The notes under the pieces: generated by a model
What the model was told of the DNA's origin: nothing
The model's input: the letters and a program-made list of their open reading frames with translations, nothing else
Database searches by the model: none
Position numbers and translations under genes: made by a program
From: a virus
Length of the DNA: 54,587 bases
Direction: 5' to 3' (one strand)
Virus record (IMG/VR): IMGVR_UViG_3300044712_000372
Location: 1 to 54,587 of that record
In this document: piece after piece, positions 45,930 through 53,482 of the stretch
Layout: every line of letters begins with the position of its first letter
How positions within the stretch are numbered: the first letter of the stretch is position 1

Positions 45930-46509
45930 TTTCAACCACCTTGAAATCTTGGAATCGAGGAAGTCTCTTAACCACATCAAATACTTCTTGCATAAAAAGT
46001 TTGCTAACTAAAATTAGCTTTTTAGTTGGATCAATCGTCCCAATAGGAATGTCGAAAAAGAATATAGTGTTATTTTCACTGAGGGCAAAAGCAGGACTAA
46101 GATATCTGTCAGATGGAACATCGGGAGGGAAGAAAATCGTCTTGAGGTTTTCAAAACCTGGACTAAAGGTAAGAGGGACATCTCCTGAAAGAGAAGAAAA
46201 ATAACAGTTATCCGAGGAAATACCACGTCGCCACTGGCGACGAGGCCGACGAATAGTAAGAATTGGAGACCCCTTCTCAGTCGGCCACCAGCGTCTTTCC
46301 AATGTAGGAAACTCAAAAGAGATAGCACTGTTGACTACCACATGCTGCGTCAGTCCGTCTTCTTCGCTAAACTCAGCGGTAGAGTTATCTGCGTTTAGAA
46401 ACCTAATCAGTTTTCTAGGTTGTCCAGTTTTATGTAGAAAACCAAAGCAGCCAACGTAGCGCTGCTCCCAATCAGGAGCAGTCTCACTGTTGTAACGAAT
46501 AAGTCCCAT
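45922..46509 (-). CDS. Hypothetical protein in the amidoligase cluster (195 aa)
   Basis: Beta-rich, with an aromatic and Pro-rich character (FEFPTLERRWWPTEKGSPIL; RRPRRQWRRGISSDNCYFSS; FFFDIPIGTIDPTKKLILVS). It is sandwiched between two amidoligase genes and overlaps both, so it is probably part of the same pathway, perhaps a substrate-binding partner. No family recognised. Confidence 0.55.
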   Translation of the reverse strand: MGLIRYNSETAPDWEQRYVGCFGFLHKTGQPRKLIRFLNADNSTAEFSEEDGLTQHVVVNSAISFEFPTLERRWWPTEKGSPILTIRRPRRQWRRGISSDNCYFSSLSGDVPLTFSPGFENLKTIFFPPDVPSDRYLSPAFALSENNTIFFFDIPIGTIDPTKKLILVSKLFMQEVFDVVKRLPRFQDFKVVENA

Positions 46510-47291
46510 TAAATCACCTTCAAAGAATAGTCCTTCACAAGAGACATAGCAACCGCCTTATTGTTGTTATTGATTGCCTCAGCAATTTGCTGATCAAGAG
46601 ACATTACATCCATCCCCTGTTGCAGTGCCTCCACTGCTTGATGAGTAGCATCCCAAGCCCAATTACGGGTTTCCGGAGAAAGAACCCAGAAGTTACTCAG
46701 AGTTCGATACTCCATGCCATAAGGCTTATAGCGCATAGCGCCACGCTTACCATACAGTTCCTTACGCAGTTCCCCATTGTCCATGAGAACACTGGGAACA
46801 CCGGCATAAAGATCCATAAGTCGGCCCATTCGCTCAGCGGTAGCAGCATCCACTTTGCCTAGACCAATATGAATATGTCCGCCACAAGAACGCAGGCGCT
46901 TATCAGCGGCCTCGGGCTTTGGATTCATCTTGCCGGTCCAAGCATCGTAGTCTGGTTCACAACCAAACGCTTGAGCGGCCGGATTATCCAACTGATCTTC
47001 CGGGAACAAAGCGGCTGATAGGTTGCTGAAAGATAGCCCGTATTGTTCCTTGGTAAAAGCTTGCAGGAACTCAATGGTCTTTTGAATAGAACTGTCCCAC
47101 TCTTCACGACTACCAGCCGGAGGAATGTTAAATTCCACGGCCACGTTGTCTTCTTGAACAGCATAGCCGTCACCAAGAGGAAGTTGAGCAGGCACAGCCT
47201 TAGTGCCACCGATCAGACCAATACACGAATGAACAGCACCGGCGGCGTCGGCCAGGAACAGTTCAGGATCACAACCAAGAGTAAGTTTCAT
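46509..47291 (-). CDS. Amidoligase, phiEco32-type COOH-NH2 ligase 2
   Basis: 260 residues. GCDPELFLADAAG (metal-binding E), VQEDNVAVEFNIPPAGSREE, LRSCGGHIHIGLGKVD (metal-binding His) and GMEYRTLSNFWVLSP are the defining motifs of the phage COOH-NH2 ligase type 2 family described for phiEco32-like phages. It is expected to join a carboxylate and an amine with ATP. Unusually GC-rich compared with the late genes. Confidence 0.82.
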   Translation of the reverse strand: MKLTLGCDPELFLADAAGAVHSCIGLIGGTKAVPAQLPLGDGYAVQEDNVAVEFNIPPAGSREEWDSSIQKTIEFLQAFTKEQYGLSFSNLSAALFPEDQLDNPAAQAFGCEPDYDAWTGKMNPKPEAADKRLRSCGGHIHIGLGKVDAATAERMGRLMDLYAGVPSVLMDNGELRKELYGKRGAMRYKPYGMEYRTLSNFWVLSPETRNWAWDATHQAVEALQQGMDVMSLDQQIAEAINNNNKAVAMSLVKDYSLKVI

Positions 47292-48134
47292 TTATTCACC
47301 TTGAACAAGAACAAAACGCAATTTATCACCTTGAGAAGGATAGTTGTGGTTAGAATAGTCATCATACCACAAAACTTTTCCAGATTTTTCTAAAACATCC
47401 CACCATTGGACATAACCATCTGATTTATCAGGATGTTTCCAGCCTACACTACTGGGAATTACTACTAAAGATGGCGCACGCCATTTACCCCAGGTAGGAT
47501 TAGAAGGATATCCACCAAAAACATCACTTAATGCACAAAAGTTTAGGGCTTTTTGTTTGGGGAATGGTTTAAACTTCTTCCCTTCAATTTTCCATGCCTT
47601 TAGACTAATTCCATCACAGAGTTCAAACGTCTCATTTGGGCGGCCTGCAGCATCCCAAGGTCGTAGATCCGTGCAATTATCGTAGTATTCTTTCGCTCGT
47701 TTATTTTCGTTGTCTTCTACATAATGCCCAGTAGGAAAAAGTAAGTTACACCCGCGCCGCTGATACATATACATACTGTACTCAGCACTTTCAATTTTTT
47801 CGTCCGTTGCAGACCCCAAAATACCACGATATCGAGAGTCATAATACTCTCGAAATTCTTTAATTTCATTTAATCTACTTTTTTCCCTACAGTTTAAATA
47901 AAAGTCTATATTTCTTGTAGTAAACCTATTAACAGCCTTAAAAGCAATAGTTTTTTCTACACTGTCTTTCGGAGCGTTTAAATAAGTGGAAAGACTTGCT
48001 GCATAAGTTTCTTTAAACGCCGAAAAAGACGAATTTCTACCTAAAACCCCTACACCACAACAAGCTGAGAAAAGTTGTCCGGTAGTTATTCCAGGATGGG
48101 CAAATAGATCCTGAATTGTTTGTTCAGAGTACAT
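47292..48134 (-). CDS. Hypothetical protein (280 aa) in the amidoligase cluster
   Basis: 280 residues with several cysteines, a Tyr/Arg-rich middle (RNIDFYLNCREKSRLNEIKE; YYDSRYRGILGSATDEKIES) and a C-terminal beta-like region. The Cys-rich N-terminus (GQLFSACCGVGVLGRNSSFS) is suggestive of a metal site or small-peptide substrate. No family recognised. It touches the amidoligase start and overlaps the GAT/C26 gene by 11 bases. Confidence 0.55.
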   Translation of the reverse strand: MYSEQTIQDLFAHPGITTGQLFSACCGVGVLGRNSSFSAFKETYAASLSTYLNAPKDSVEKTIAFKAVNRFTTRNIDFYLNCREKSRLNEIKEFREYYDSRYRGILGSATDEKIESAEYSMYMYQRRGCNLLFPTGHYVEDNENKRAKEYYDNCTDLRPWDAAGRPNETFELCDGISLKAWKIEGKKFKPFPKQKALNFCALSDVFGGYPSNPTWGKWRAPSLVVIPSSVGWKHPDKSDGYVQWWDVLEKSGKVLWYDDYSNHNYPSQGDKLRFVLVQGE

Positions 48135-48750
48135 TCTTTTCTAGGAGCTTATCTCGAATCCAAAGACTGGCTTCAGCATCTGCATTCATCATTTCAGGAT
48201 GCCACTGAACACCCATACCAAGACCCGGATACCAAACAGCCTCGGGTTCACAAGGAACCTCAACCATTTCACCTCCATCGTCGTAATATTTGGACCGCCT
48301 CGGGGACCAAGCCAGCAGCTCATGATCGACCCCCCATGGTGCCTGCATTTGATGGTGAATGCTGTTGACCAGCAGTTCTTTACCATCAGAGGTTTTGATG
48401 GTATGTCGGGAGCCTGAATGATTGGTGACATCCTGAATCAGATACCCACCAGCCAGCGCACACATTAGCTGAGCGCCGCGGCAAATACCAAATACAGAAA
48501 TACCCTTCGCTTGTGCAGCGCGTGCCAGCGCAACTTCAAGATCATCACGGCTACTCGCCGGACCAGTTGCGCGGCTGCGTGGCTTCCCATAGATTTCGGG
48601 GGCCACGTCTTCACCGCCATGAAGAATAAGCATACCAGGACCATCGAAGTCGTTAGGACTCCGCACAGTCTTATATGCAACCGTATCACCCAGATACAGA
48701 TCGAAAGGATGGAAGTCGCGCCAGAGCGCAGAATAAAGAGTCTTTTTCAT
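48124..48750 (-). CDS. Class I glutamine amidotransferase / peptidase C26
   Basis: 208 residues. LHGGEDVAPEIYGKP, VFGICRGAQLMCALAGG (catalytic Cys), VNSIHHQMQAPWG and GMGVQWHPEMMN (catalytic His and Glu) match PuuD-type gamma-glutamyl-gamma-aminobutyrate hydrolases. Such enzymes hydrolyse gamma-glutamyl amides, so it could remove or turn over what the amidoligases make, or free an amine donor. Strong chance of being functional because the triad is complete. Confidence 0.82.
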   Translation of the reverse strand: MKKTLYSALWRDFHPFDLYLGDTVAYKTVRSPNDFDGPGMLILHGGEDVAPEIYGKPRSRATGPASSRDDLEVALARAAQAKGISVFGICRGAQLMCALAGGYLIQDVTNHSGSRHTIKTSDGKELLVNSIHHQMQAPWGVDHELLAWSPRRSKYYDDGGEMVEVPCEPEAVWYPGLGMGVQWHPEMMNADAEASLWIRDKLLEKNVL

Positions 48751-49013
48751 TTGATTAGGCCATCGGCACTATAGGTTAGAATGTTCTTTTTACCCGGTTC
48801 AGTGAAAGCAAGTTGCTTCAGATCGAAAGACACAAACGTTCTGCCCGGATAAGCAGAAGTCATTGCTTCCAATTCAGCGTCACGCTGCGCTGGGTCAGTA
48901 AAGAAGACAGGCTTAAGAAGCTTTTCTTCTTTAAAACTTACAGCGGGGTAGGCAATTCCTGTGGGAACAAAACCCCCATTAGAAATTTCCATAATACCAT
49001 GTTGATATTTCAT
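48747..49013 (-). CDS. Hypothetical protein (88 aa)
   Basis: Small alpha/beta protein (SFKEEKLLKPVFFTDPAQRD; PGRTFVSFDLKQLAFTEPGK). Overlaps the C26-like gene start. No conserved motif recognised. Confidence 0.5.
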   Translation of the reverse strand: MKYQHGIMEISNGGFVPTGIAYPAVSFKEEKLLKPVFFTDPAQRDAELEAMTSAYPGRTFVSFDLKQLAFTEPGKKNILTYSADGLIK

Positions 49014-49303
49014 TTCAAAATTCTTTCAATTTGCCTTGGGGCAATGAAGTATTCTCGCCCAGCAGGCGTCATAATGCCGATGAAAGCTGGCGCGCCTGTT
49101 TCTGTCCAATTGATCTTATTTATATCTGTCTCAATGCGTAAGACTAGACACTCGCCTTTAAGACCCTTCACCTGAATTGGGGAGCCCTCTGTCAGATTGT
49201 TCTTGATAGAATTCAACTGCCTGTTGAAAGCCTTTCGCTTTTTCCCTGAAATAGAAATCGATGAGCTTTCTGGCATAGCTGATGTCATCCTGTAGACGTA
49301 CAT
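49010..49303 (-). CDS. Hypothetical protein (97 aa or fewer)
   Basis: The last 70 residues read as a beta domain (PIQVKGLKGECLVLRIETDI; TGAPAFIGIMTPAGREYFIA). The first part overlaps the C-terminus of the 49158-49910 gene by up to 146 bases, so translation may begin later, for example at TTG 49216 after AGGCAG. Start uncertain. Confidence 0.5.
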   Translation of the reverse strand: MYVYRMTSAMPESSSISISGKKRKAFNRQLNSIKNNLTEGSPIQVKGLKGECLVLRIETDINKINWTETGAPAFIGIMTPAGREYFIAPRQIERILK

Positions 49304-49910
49304 TGTATTCCGGATGTTGTTCTGCGTAAGCAGAGATTTTAGCTAGTTCCTCTTGATCCAGTAAATAAATATCCTTTTCAGAGGTAAATCGTAGAGTAAG
49401 ACTTCGCTGGCCGTCAGATCCACTCAAACTCAAAATGAGGAGCGGTTTTGCCTTATATCTTGGTGCCGACACACCAGCTACACTATGGTCGGTGTCATAA
49501 GTCAGATCGACATAACGGGTTTGGTAACCCATTACAACAACATGACCAAACTTAATTGGGTCGTAGTTTGCGGTCCTATGAGCACCAACCCAAGTAGTTG
49601 CTTTGCTGCCCACCGGCCACATTTCCCCAATTTTCTTCAGAGCTTCTTCATAATCAACGAAAGATCCATATGTGCCTGCGGATGAGGTTCCATTAACGAA
49701 TTGAAATCCGTTATTGGCTACACATTTTTCGTCAAACCAAATATTACTCGGAATCTTTAGGACTTCTCGTAAGATATCCCGTTTTTCCTGAGCGGTTACA
49801 TATTTTCCCCCTAAGCGTGGGGTCGCTAGATTACTGTCGTTGAAGTACACCCTATTCGAGGGCGGCGTGTAGACAGCAGTCTCTACTTTATTCAAACGAT
49901 GCGTAAACAT
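49158..49910 (-). CDS. Hypothetical protein (250 aa) in the accessory cluster
   Basis: Contains DILREVLKIPSNIWFDEKCV, a Gly/aromatic-rich region (FVNGTSSAGTYGSFVDYEEA) and a charged helical C-terminus. Beta and helical elements alternate without a recognisable catalytic signature. ATG 49910 is preferred over an upstream TTG at 49925. It lies just upstream of the amidoligase cluster on the same strand, so a related role is possible. Confidence 0.55.
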   Translation of the reverse strand: MFTHRLNKVETAVYTPPSNRVYFNDSNLATPRLGGKYVTAQEKRDILREVLKIPSNIWFDEKCVANNGFQFVNGTSSAGTYGSFVDYEEALKKIGEMWPVGSKATTWVGAHRTANYDPIKFGHVVVMGYQTRYVDLTYDTDHSVAGVSAPRYKAKPLLILSLSGSDGQRSLTLRFTSEKDIYLLDQEELAKISAYAEQHPEYNVRLQDDISYARKLIDFYFREKAKGFQQAVEFYQEQSDRGLPNSGEGS

Positions 49911-50064
49911 CTTCACCAGAGGCAATATTGATTTTCTGTTCTTTTTGGGGCTTTGCCGGAGGCAAATAAAGAATCTTTGAAGGCACCACTACTTGTGGTT
50001 TTTTTACAGGGGGAAGGGGGGGCATCCTCATAGGAGGAATGCCCGACACCTTTGAGAAACTCAT
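49888..50064 (-). CDS. Proline-rich small protein (58 aa)
   Basis: Begins MSFSKVSGIPPMRMPPLPPV and continues KKPQVVVPSKILYLPPAKPQ, so it is an unstructured Pro/Lys-rich linker-type peptide. Its ATG overlaps the stop of the 106-aa gene (TAATG), supporting real translation. Such sequences often dock SH3-like or other adaptor domains, and it precedes the accessory enzymes. It overlaps the next start. Confidence 0.55.
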   Translation of the reverse strand: MSFSKVSGIPPMRMPPLPPVKKPQVVVPSKILYLPPAKPQKEQKINIASGEDVYASFE

Positions 50065-50384
50065 TACAGGAAATTCCTCAGCAGATAGTTGAAATCGTAG
50101 CCAGCAAAACGCTTAAACTTATCACAGCTGTTGGCTACATCAGCCACCAGACCAGGCAGCGCCCGCTTGTTGGTCAGTTGAGCCGGAGCTTTTGCCGCAT
50201 AGTCACGGCCCATGCGCTTAACAAACTCATCTTTCTTGCTACACACAGCAACTTGAACTTTACACATCTGCTCATTTTCATCAGGAGAAATGAGCAGCGT
50301 TGCAGCACGGAAAACACGGCCTTCCAGAGGACCGGGCTTGTTGAAATTGACATGAACATAGAAGGGCTTAAATTGCTTCGACAT
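50064..50384 (-). CDS. Hypothetical protein (106 aa)
   Basis: Beta-rich and basic (FYVHVNFNKPGPLEGRVFRA; KVQVAVCSKKDEFVKRMGRD), with a helical C-terminus. The start has AAGGACGATCATC upstream, another copy of the 13-mer-type sequence. No family recognised. Confidence 0.6.
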   Translation of the reverse strand: MSKQFKPFYVHVNFNKPGPLEGRVFRAATLLISPDENEQMCKVQVAVCSKKDEFVKRMGRDYAAKAPAQLTNKRALPGLVADVANSCDKFKRFAGYDFNYLLRNFL

Positions 50385-50405
50385 GATGATCGTCCTTGAG
50401 GTTAA

Positions 50406-50780
50406 TTACAGAGTAGGAGAAAGAGGGAAAGTACAGAGGTACACCGTCCGGGCGGGGCCTGTACGGTTGATCGTTAGAATACTGTGCCCAGGAACACCAC
50501 TGATGGCATCCAGCCACTCTTGATAATTGGTTTCTTTATCAGTTACGGAGAATTGAATTAATCCGTCACGCTCAGCACCTTGTTTGATCAGCGCGCGAAC
50601 GATAAAGTTAAGTGCCTCAGCAACATATTCACTAGGCATTTCCTGAGTACCATTTAATTGATATAAATAGCACCAGTTGTCGTTATTGAGACTCAGATTC
50701 CAATCATCTAGAAATTCTTCTAAATCATTATAGATTCGCATATCGTCGTCTAGGTCGCCATCATCATACACAAATTTCAT
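50406..50780 (-). CDS. Acidic hypothetical protein (124 aa)
   Basis: Start at 50780 (MKFVYDDGDLDDDMRIYNDL) chosen for GAGGAATGAT upstream. Very acidic N-terminus, then a mixed alpha/beta core (YVAEALNFIVRALIKQGAER; SILTINRTGPARTVYLCTFP). An acidic surface of this kind suits DNA mimicry, for example as an anti-restriction protein, but nothing beyond charge supports that. Confidence 0.55.
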   Translation of the reverse strand: MKFVYDDGDLDDDMRIYNDLEEFLDDWNLSLNNDNWCYLYQLNGTQEMPSEYVAEALNFIVRALIKQGAERDGLIQFSVTDKETNYQEWLDAISGVPGHSILTINRTGPARTVYLCTFPLSPTL

Positions 50781-50788
50781 ATCATTCC

Positions 50789-50977
50789 TCAATCGAGTTT
50801 GGATTTGGAAATACGTTGAACACTACCACACACAGTACATCTTACATCACGGGATTTATCGTCTCCTTTAGCAGTGGGAGTTGCGATGCGAACGCCACTA
50901 CCATAGCGGCGGTCTTGGAAAGAGGCCGCATCACCTGGGTGCTTGCTTTCACACTTACATTGAATCTTTGCAGACAT
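50789..50977 (-). CDS. Zinc-ribbon small protein (62 aa)
   Basis: QCKCESKHPG and DVRCTVCGSVQRISKSKLD give a two-half zinc ribbon, basic overall. Could bind RNA, DNA or ribosomes. Gap of 8 bases to the next gene. No named family. Confidence 0.55.
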   Translation of the reverse strand: MSAKIQCKCESKHPGDAASFQDRRYGSGVRIATPTAKGDDKSRDVRCTVCGSVQRISKSKLD

Positions 50978-50981
50978 AAAA

Positions 50982-51275
50982 TTACTTTATTCCAAGTTCT
51001 TTCTTTAATTGATTGTATTGACGCAGTTTTGCATCAATTTCTTCTTGTTTTTTATTTTTTTCCGCTTGTTTTCTAAGAGCATCCTTTCGCTCATGTTCGT
51101 CTGACCAACGTTTTGCCCAATCTGGCAAAAGAGTACCATGACGTACATATGCAGTATAGGCACATGCTACATTTTCCGCAAACTCTGAATTACTCCATGC
51201 CTTACCTAATTTTCTATGATTGGAGGCACGTTCCATTCGGAGAATTTCGTATTCGCTCGGTCCAGCGCAGGGCAT
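50982..51275 (-). CDS. Hypothetical helical protein (97 aa)
   Basis: N-terminal MPCAGPSEYEILRMERASNH, central helix region with Trp (WSNSEFAENVACAYTAYVRH; LLPDWAKRWSDEHERKDALR) and a C-terminal coiled coil (KNKKQEEIDAKLRQYNQLKK). AAGGAAAGTT precedes the ATG. No family recognised. Confidence 0.6.
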   Translation of the reverse strand: MPCAGPSEYEILRMERASNHRKLGKAWSNSEFAENVACAYTAYVRHGTLLPDWAKRWSDEHERKDALRKQAEKNKKQEEIDAKLRQYNQLKKELGIK

Positions 51276-51284
51276 AACTTTCCT

Positions 51285-51365
51285 TTATTTCTTGCTACCA
51301 GGACGGTAACCATTCTTCACTGGATCACCACCAGGCCAACCCGTCGGGCGGAGGTACTGCCACAT
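51285..51365 (-). CDS. Possible 26-aa peptide (longer version without start)
   Basis: From ATG 51365 the frame encodes MWQYLRPTGWPGGDPVKNGY then RPGSKK and stops just before the next ribosome site, a spacing typical of real genes. The frame is open further upstream to 51444 in a hydrophobic stretch, but without a start. A second candidate, ATG 51447 to TGA 51325 in another frame (40 aa, Arg/Ser-rich), overlaps it. Which is used is unclear. Confidence 0.3.
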   Translation of the reverse strand: MWQYLRPTGWPGGDPVKNGYRPGSKK

Positions 51366-51443
51366 ACGAGCGGGACTTACTGGACCGCGTTCTGGAGGGA
51401 CGGTTACTACGGAATTGAGCGCAAACGCGCCGAGAAGTAGTGC

Positions 51444-51752
51444 TCATTTTGCCTGCTTAGGAAGTTGTTGTTCAATCCAAGCTTCAATAGCTTGCTTCAC
51501 TCGCTGTCCGGTTGGAGAGTCAATGACTTGTTCTCCCAATTCAGACGCCGCAATGGCATAGAACGTGTCTTTGCTTGGAATCAGTCCAGAAAGGAAAAAC
51601 AGGAAACAAAAAAGAATATTTAAAAGAGCTATGGTTTTTGGTGGCCAAAGAACAAGAGAAGCAATCCCACCAATAATGGCAAAAATTAGCAAAAGCTTAC
51701 TGACGTTGGGAAGTACATCAGCCAAATATAGGAACCAAGAAAGAGTGTTCAC
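51444..51752 (-). CDS. Membrane protein (102 aa)
   Basis: Three hydrophobic segments (SKLLLIFAIIGGIASLVLWP; IALLNILFCFLFFLSGLIP and a weaker N-terminal one) followed by a soluble helix (GQRVKQAIEAWIEQQLPKQA). Small polytopic membrane protein, possibly holin-like or superinfection-related, but encoded in the early arm. The stop overlaps the following small frame. Confidence 0.65.
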   Translation of the reverse strand: MNTLSWFLYLADVLPNVSKLLLIFAIIGGIASLVLWPPKTIALLNILFCFLFFLSGLIPSKDTFYAIAASELGEQVIDSPTGQRVKQAIEAWIEQQLPKQAK

Positions 51753-51971
51753 TTAAATCTCCTTTACTTTCACACCAAATTCCAGACCACGCTGGATCTT
51801 ACGAACAACCCCTTGGGTTAGGGGCTCACCAGAAACGAAATGAACCCGGCCGTTGTCCTCGTAGCGATGATCGACCTCGAAGCGCGTATGCACTTCAAAA
51901 CCGGTAGGCGACGGGTTGTTGGTATCGTGGAACAGATCGTAGGTACGACCTCTAACATGGATAAGTTTCAT
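51753..51971 (-). CDS. Hypothetical protein (72 aa)
   Basis: Beta-rich protein (LIHVRGRTYDLFHDTNNPSP; YEDNGRVHFVSGEPLTQGVV). GC-richer than its downstream neighbours. Start one base after the next gene's stop. No family recognised. Confidence 0.55.
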   Translation of the reverse strand: MKLIHVRGRTYDLFHDTNNPSPTGFEVHTRFEVDHRYEDNGRVHFVSGEPLTQGVVRKIQRGLEFGVKVKEI

Positions 51972-52154
51972 TTACTTTTCTTTCTTCCGTTGAATGTCAA
52001 GGCACATGCCTTTAGTGGTGAAATAATAAGACAACACTTCATACTGATGTTCTCCATCAGTGATGATGAGGTCTTTCTCTGTCCGTGCTTCCATTTGTGC
52101 ACCGAGGGGAGTATTGTAGTGATCCACATCGGTGAGGAATTCAACCGGTTTCAT
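51972..52154 (-). CDS. Hypothetical protein (60 aa) directly after tRNA-Leu
   Basis: Start at 52154 (MKPVEFLTDVDHYNTPLGAQ) because the longer frame reads through tRNA-Leu. The only purine-rich sequence upstream, GGGGGA, is the acceptor strand of that tRNA. Beta-type core (TEKDLIITDGEHQYEVLSYY). No family recognised. Confidence 0.6.
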   Translation of the reverse strand: MKPVEFLTDVDHYNTPLGAQMEARTEKDLIITDGEHQYEVLSYYFTTKGMCLDIQRKKEK

Positions 52155-52160
52155 ATATGG

Positions 52161-52247
52161 TGGTCCCCCGAGTCGGACTCGAACCGAACATGACCGTAGT
52201 CGGCAGGGCTTAAACCTGCTGTGTCTACCAAATTCCACCATCGGGGG
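52161..52247 (-). tRNA. tRNA-Leu(TAA), class II
   Basis: Acceptor CCCCCGA/TCGGGGG, discriminator A and encoded CCA, anticodon stem GCAGG/CCTGC with loop TTTAAGC (anticodon TAA, codon TTA), and an extended variable arm. Six bases after the CCA comes the ATG of the next gene. Confidence 0.88.
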
Positions 52248-52254
52248 ATATTAG

Positions 52255-52533
52255 TTAGTACGTGATTGTTTGTTCAGAGAGGATGCGGAGGGCTTGTGCA
52301 TCGTGGCGGGTTTTCGGATTATTTTCAGTAACCCAAACCTTCCCCGGCGAGGTCGGCCACTCACACACCCAAATCTTCAGCTTCCGAGGGGCAACACGGT
52401 AGTCGTACTCACCCCAGTGCCAGGTGGGGTGAATAATCGGGCCCCAGACCGCACTGGCGACCGGTCGCCACTCAATTTTTTCTCCACGTTCAGCCGCTTG
52501 CATAACGGCAATTTTTTCAGCAAGAGTAGTCAT
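52255..52533 (-). CDS. Hypothetical phage protein (92 aa)
   Basis: The pattern TTLAEKIAVMQAAERGEKIE then PTWHWGEYDYRVAPRKLKIW occurs in many phage hypothetical proteins (an aromatic 'WDW..YDYR' core). Compact alpha/beta. It ends 7 bases before tRNA-Leu. Function unknown. Confidence 0.65.
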   Translation of the reverse strand: MTTLAEKIAVMQAAERGEKIEWRPVASAVWGPIIHPTWHWGEYDYRVAPRKLKIWVCEWPTSPGKVWVTENNPKTRHDAQALRILSEQTITY

Positions 52534-52817
52534 TAATGGTCCTCTTCAAAGAATTTAGTAGCCTTTTTTAGAGACTTTTCATTAGCCTCTTCAAGGAGAA
52601 CAAACATTTCGTGGTCGTACCACGCACCATGATTGGTGACATATTCCCATGTAGCTCCATTCCAGGAGATTTCCATGATGATATGTTTTTGTCCTATTTT
52701 TCCTTCATAAATGGGGCCAGATTCACAGCAGTAGCCTACCTGCTGTTTTTGAACAACTTTAACAACATCACCAACCCTAAAAGGAATTGGAATGTTGTTT
52801 TTGACATTTTTAGCCAT
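52533..52817 (-). CDS. Hypothetical protein (94 aa)
   Basis: SH3-like beta features (IPIPFRVGDVVKVVQKQQVG; YEGKIGQKHIIMEISWNGAT) followed by a helix with acidic end. The VGDVVKV and KIGQ pattern is typical of small beta-barrel adaptor domains. Overlaps the next start. No family certain. Confidence 0.55.
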   Translation of the reverse strand: MAKNVKNNIPIPFRVGDVVKVVQKQQVGYCCESGPIYEGKIGQKHIIMEISWNGATWEYVTNHGAWYDHEMFVLLEEANEKSLKKATKFFEEDH

Positions 52818-52820
52818 GAT

Positions 52821-53033
52821 TTAAAAGAAAGGATCGTCCTTTTTTCTCTCAGGAAGAGTGGTTTGAATGGGAGGAAACACCAGAGACTCCTTTTCCTTAA
52901 TGTCGGCTGCAAGCGCCGTGATCAGCGCTTTTGCTGTTTCAGGACGAAGAAATCTGGTGTTGTTCGCTTGAAGATGGGAAATAAGCCCCACCGCCAGCTC
53001 TTGGGCGGTGAAGCTTTTCAATTGCTCTGTCAT
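52821..53033 (-). CDS. Hypothetical helical protein (70 aa)
   Basis: Helical with hydrophobic repeats (EQLKSFTAQELAVGLISHLQ; AKALITALAADIKEKESLVF) and a polar tail. The stop of the upstream gene at 53033 overlaps its start. No family recognised. Confidence 0.5.
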   Translation of the reverse strand: MTEQLKSFTAQELAVGLISHLQANNTRFLRPETAKALITALAADIKEKESLVFPPIQTTLPERKKDDPFF

Positions 53034-53224
53034 TAAAACCTTATAGGAGTTAGGTCAAATAACGGATCTTTTTTTCGTGGAACGCCTTCATATTCGGAGG
53101 CAATCCAACTCATCGCTGCCAGCGGGCCAAGTTCTTGTACCAAATTAGCAGCACGCTCAGCTTCGGGCTGCCCATAAAGATATTTAAACTCAGCCAGCAA
53201 GTCAGTAGTTGAGTTACTTCCAAA
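53033..53224 (-). CDS. Hypothetical protein (63 aa)
   Basis: Start at 53224 (MFGSNSTTDLLAEFKYLYGQ), following a GAGCAGGGCG region and overlapping the end of the previous gene. A longer upstream reading is a shadow of that gene. Helical with a basic C-terminus (EGVPRKKDPLFDLTPIRF). No family recognised. Confidence 0.5.
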   Translation of the reverse strand, partial: FGSNSTTDLLAEFKYLYGQPEAERAANLVQELGPLAAMSWIASEYEGVPRKKDPLFDLTPIRF

Positions 53225-53438
53225 CATCCACGCCCTGCTCTTGCATGATGCGGGTGCGGGTACGTTGACTGCAATGAACATGCACGGCCTTGACTGGCAC
53301 TGTGCCCGCGGTCGGCTGATGATCGACCTTGTCGGCCACATTGCGGGCCATCCAAGTCGAACCCTTGACCCCATGATTCTTGAGGTCCTTGGCAGCGGCA
53401 TCGACCATGGCCAGGGCAAAAGCGGTATGAACTCGCAT
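53214..53438 (-). CDS. Hypothetical basic protein (74 aa)
   Basis: Start at 53438 (MRVHTAFALAMVDAAAKDLK) follows GGAGATCACT. Basic and His-rich (WMARNVADKVDHQPTAGTVP; VKAVHVHCSQRTRTRIMQEQ), GC-rich. It could bind nucleic acid. It contains one copy of the 13-mer GATGATCGACCTT (53318-53330) in its coding sequence. Confidence 0.55.
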   Translation of the reverse strand: MRVHTAFALAMVDAAAKDLKNHGVKGSTWMARNVADKVDHQPTAGTVPVKAVHVHCSQRTRTRIMQEQGVDVWK

Positions 53439-53482
53439 AGTGATCTCCAATCCTATGTAGCATCAGACACGATGCCTTAAAC

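Noticed and set aside
53033-53419. 128-aa minus-strand reading at 53.0-53.4 kb
   Set aside because: The first 65 residues are a shadow of the 74-aa gene; the real product likely begins at 53224.
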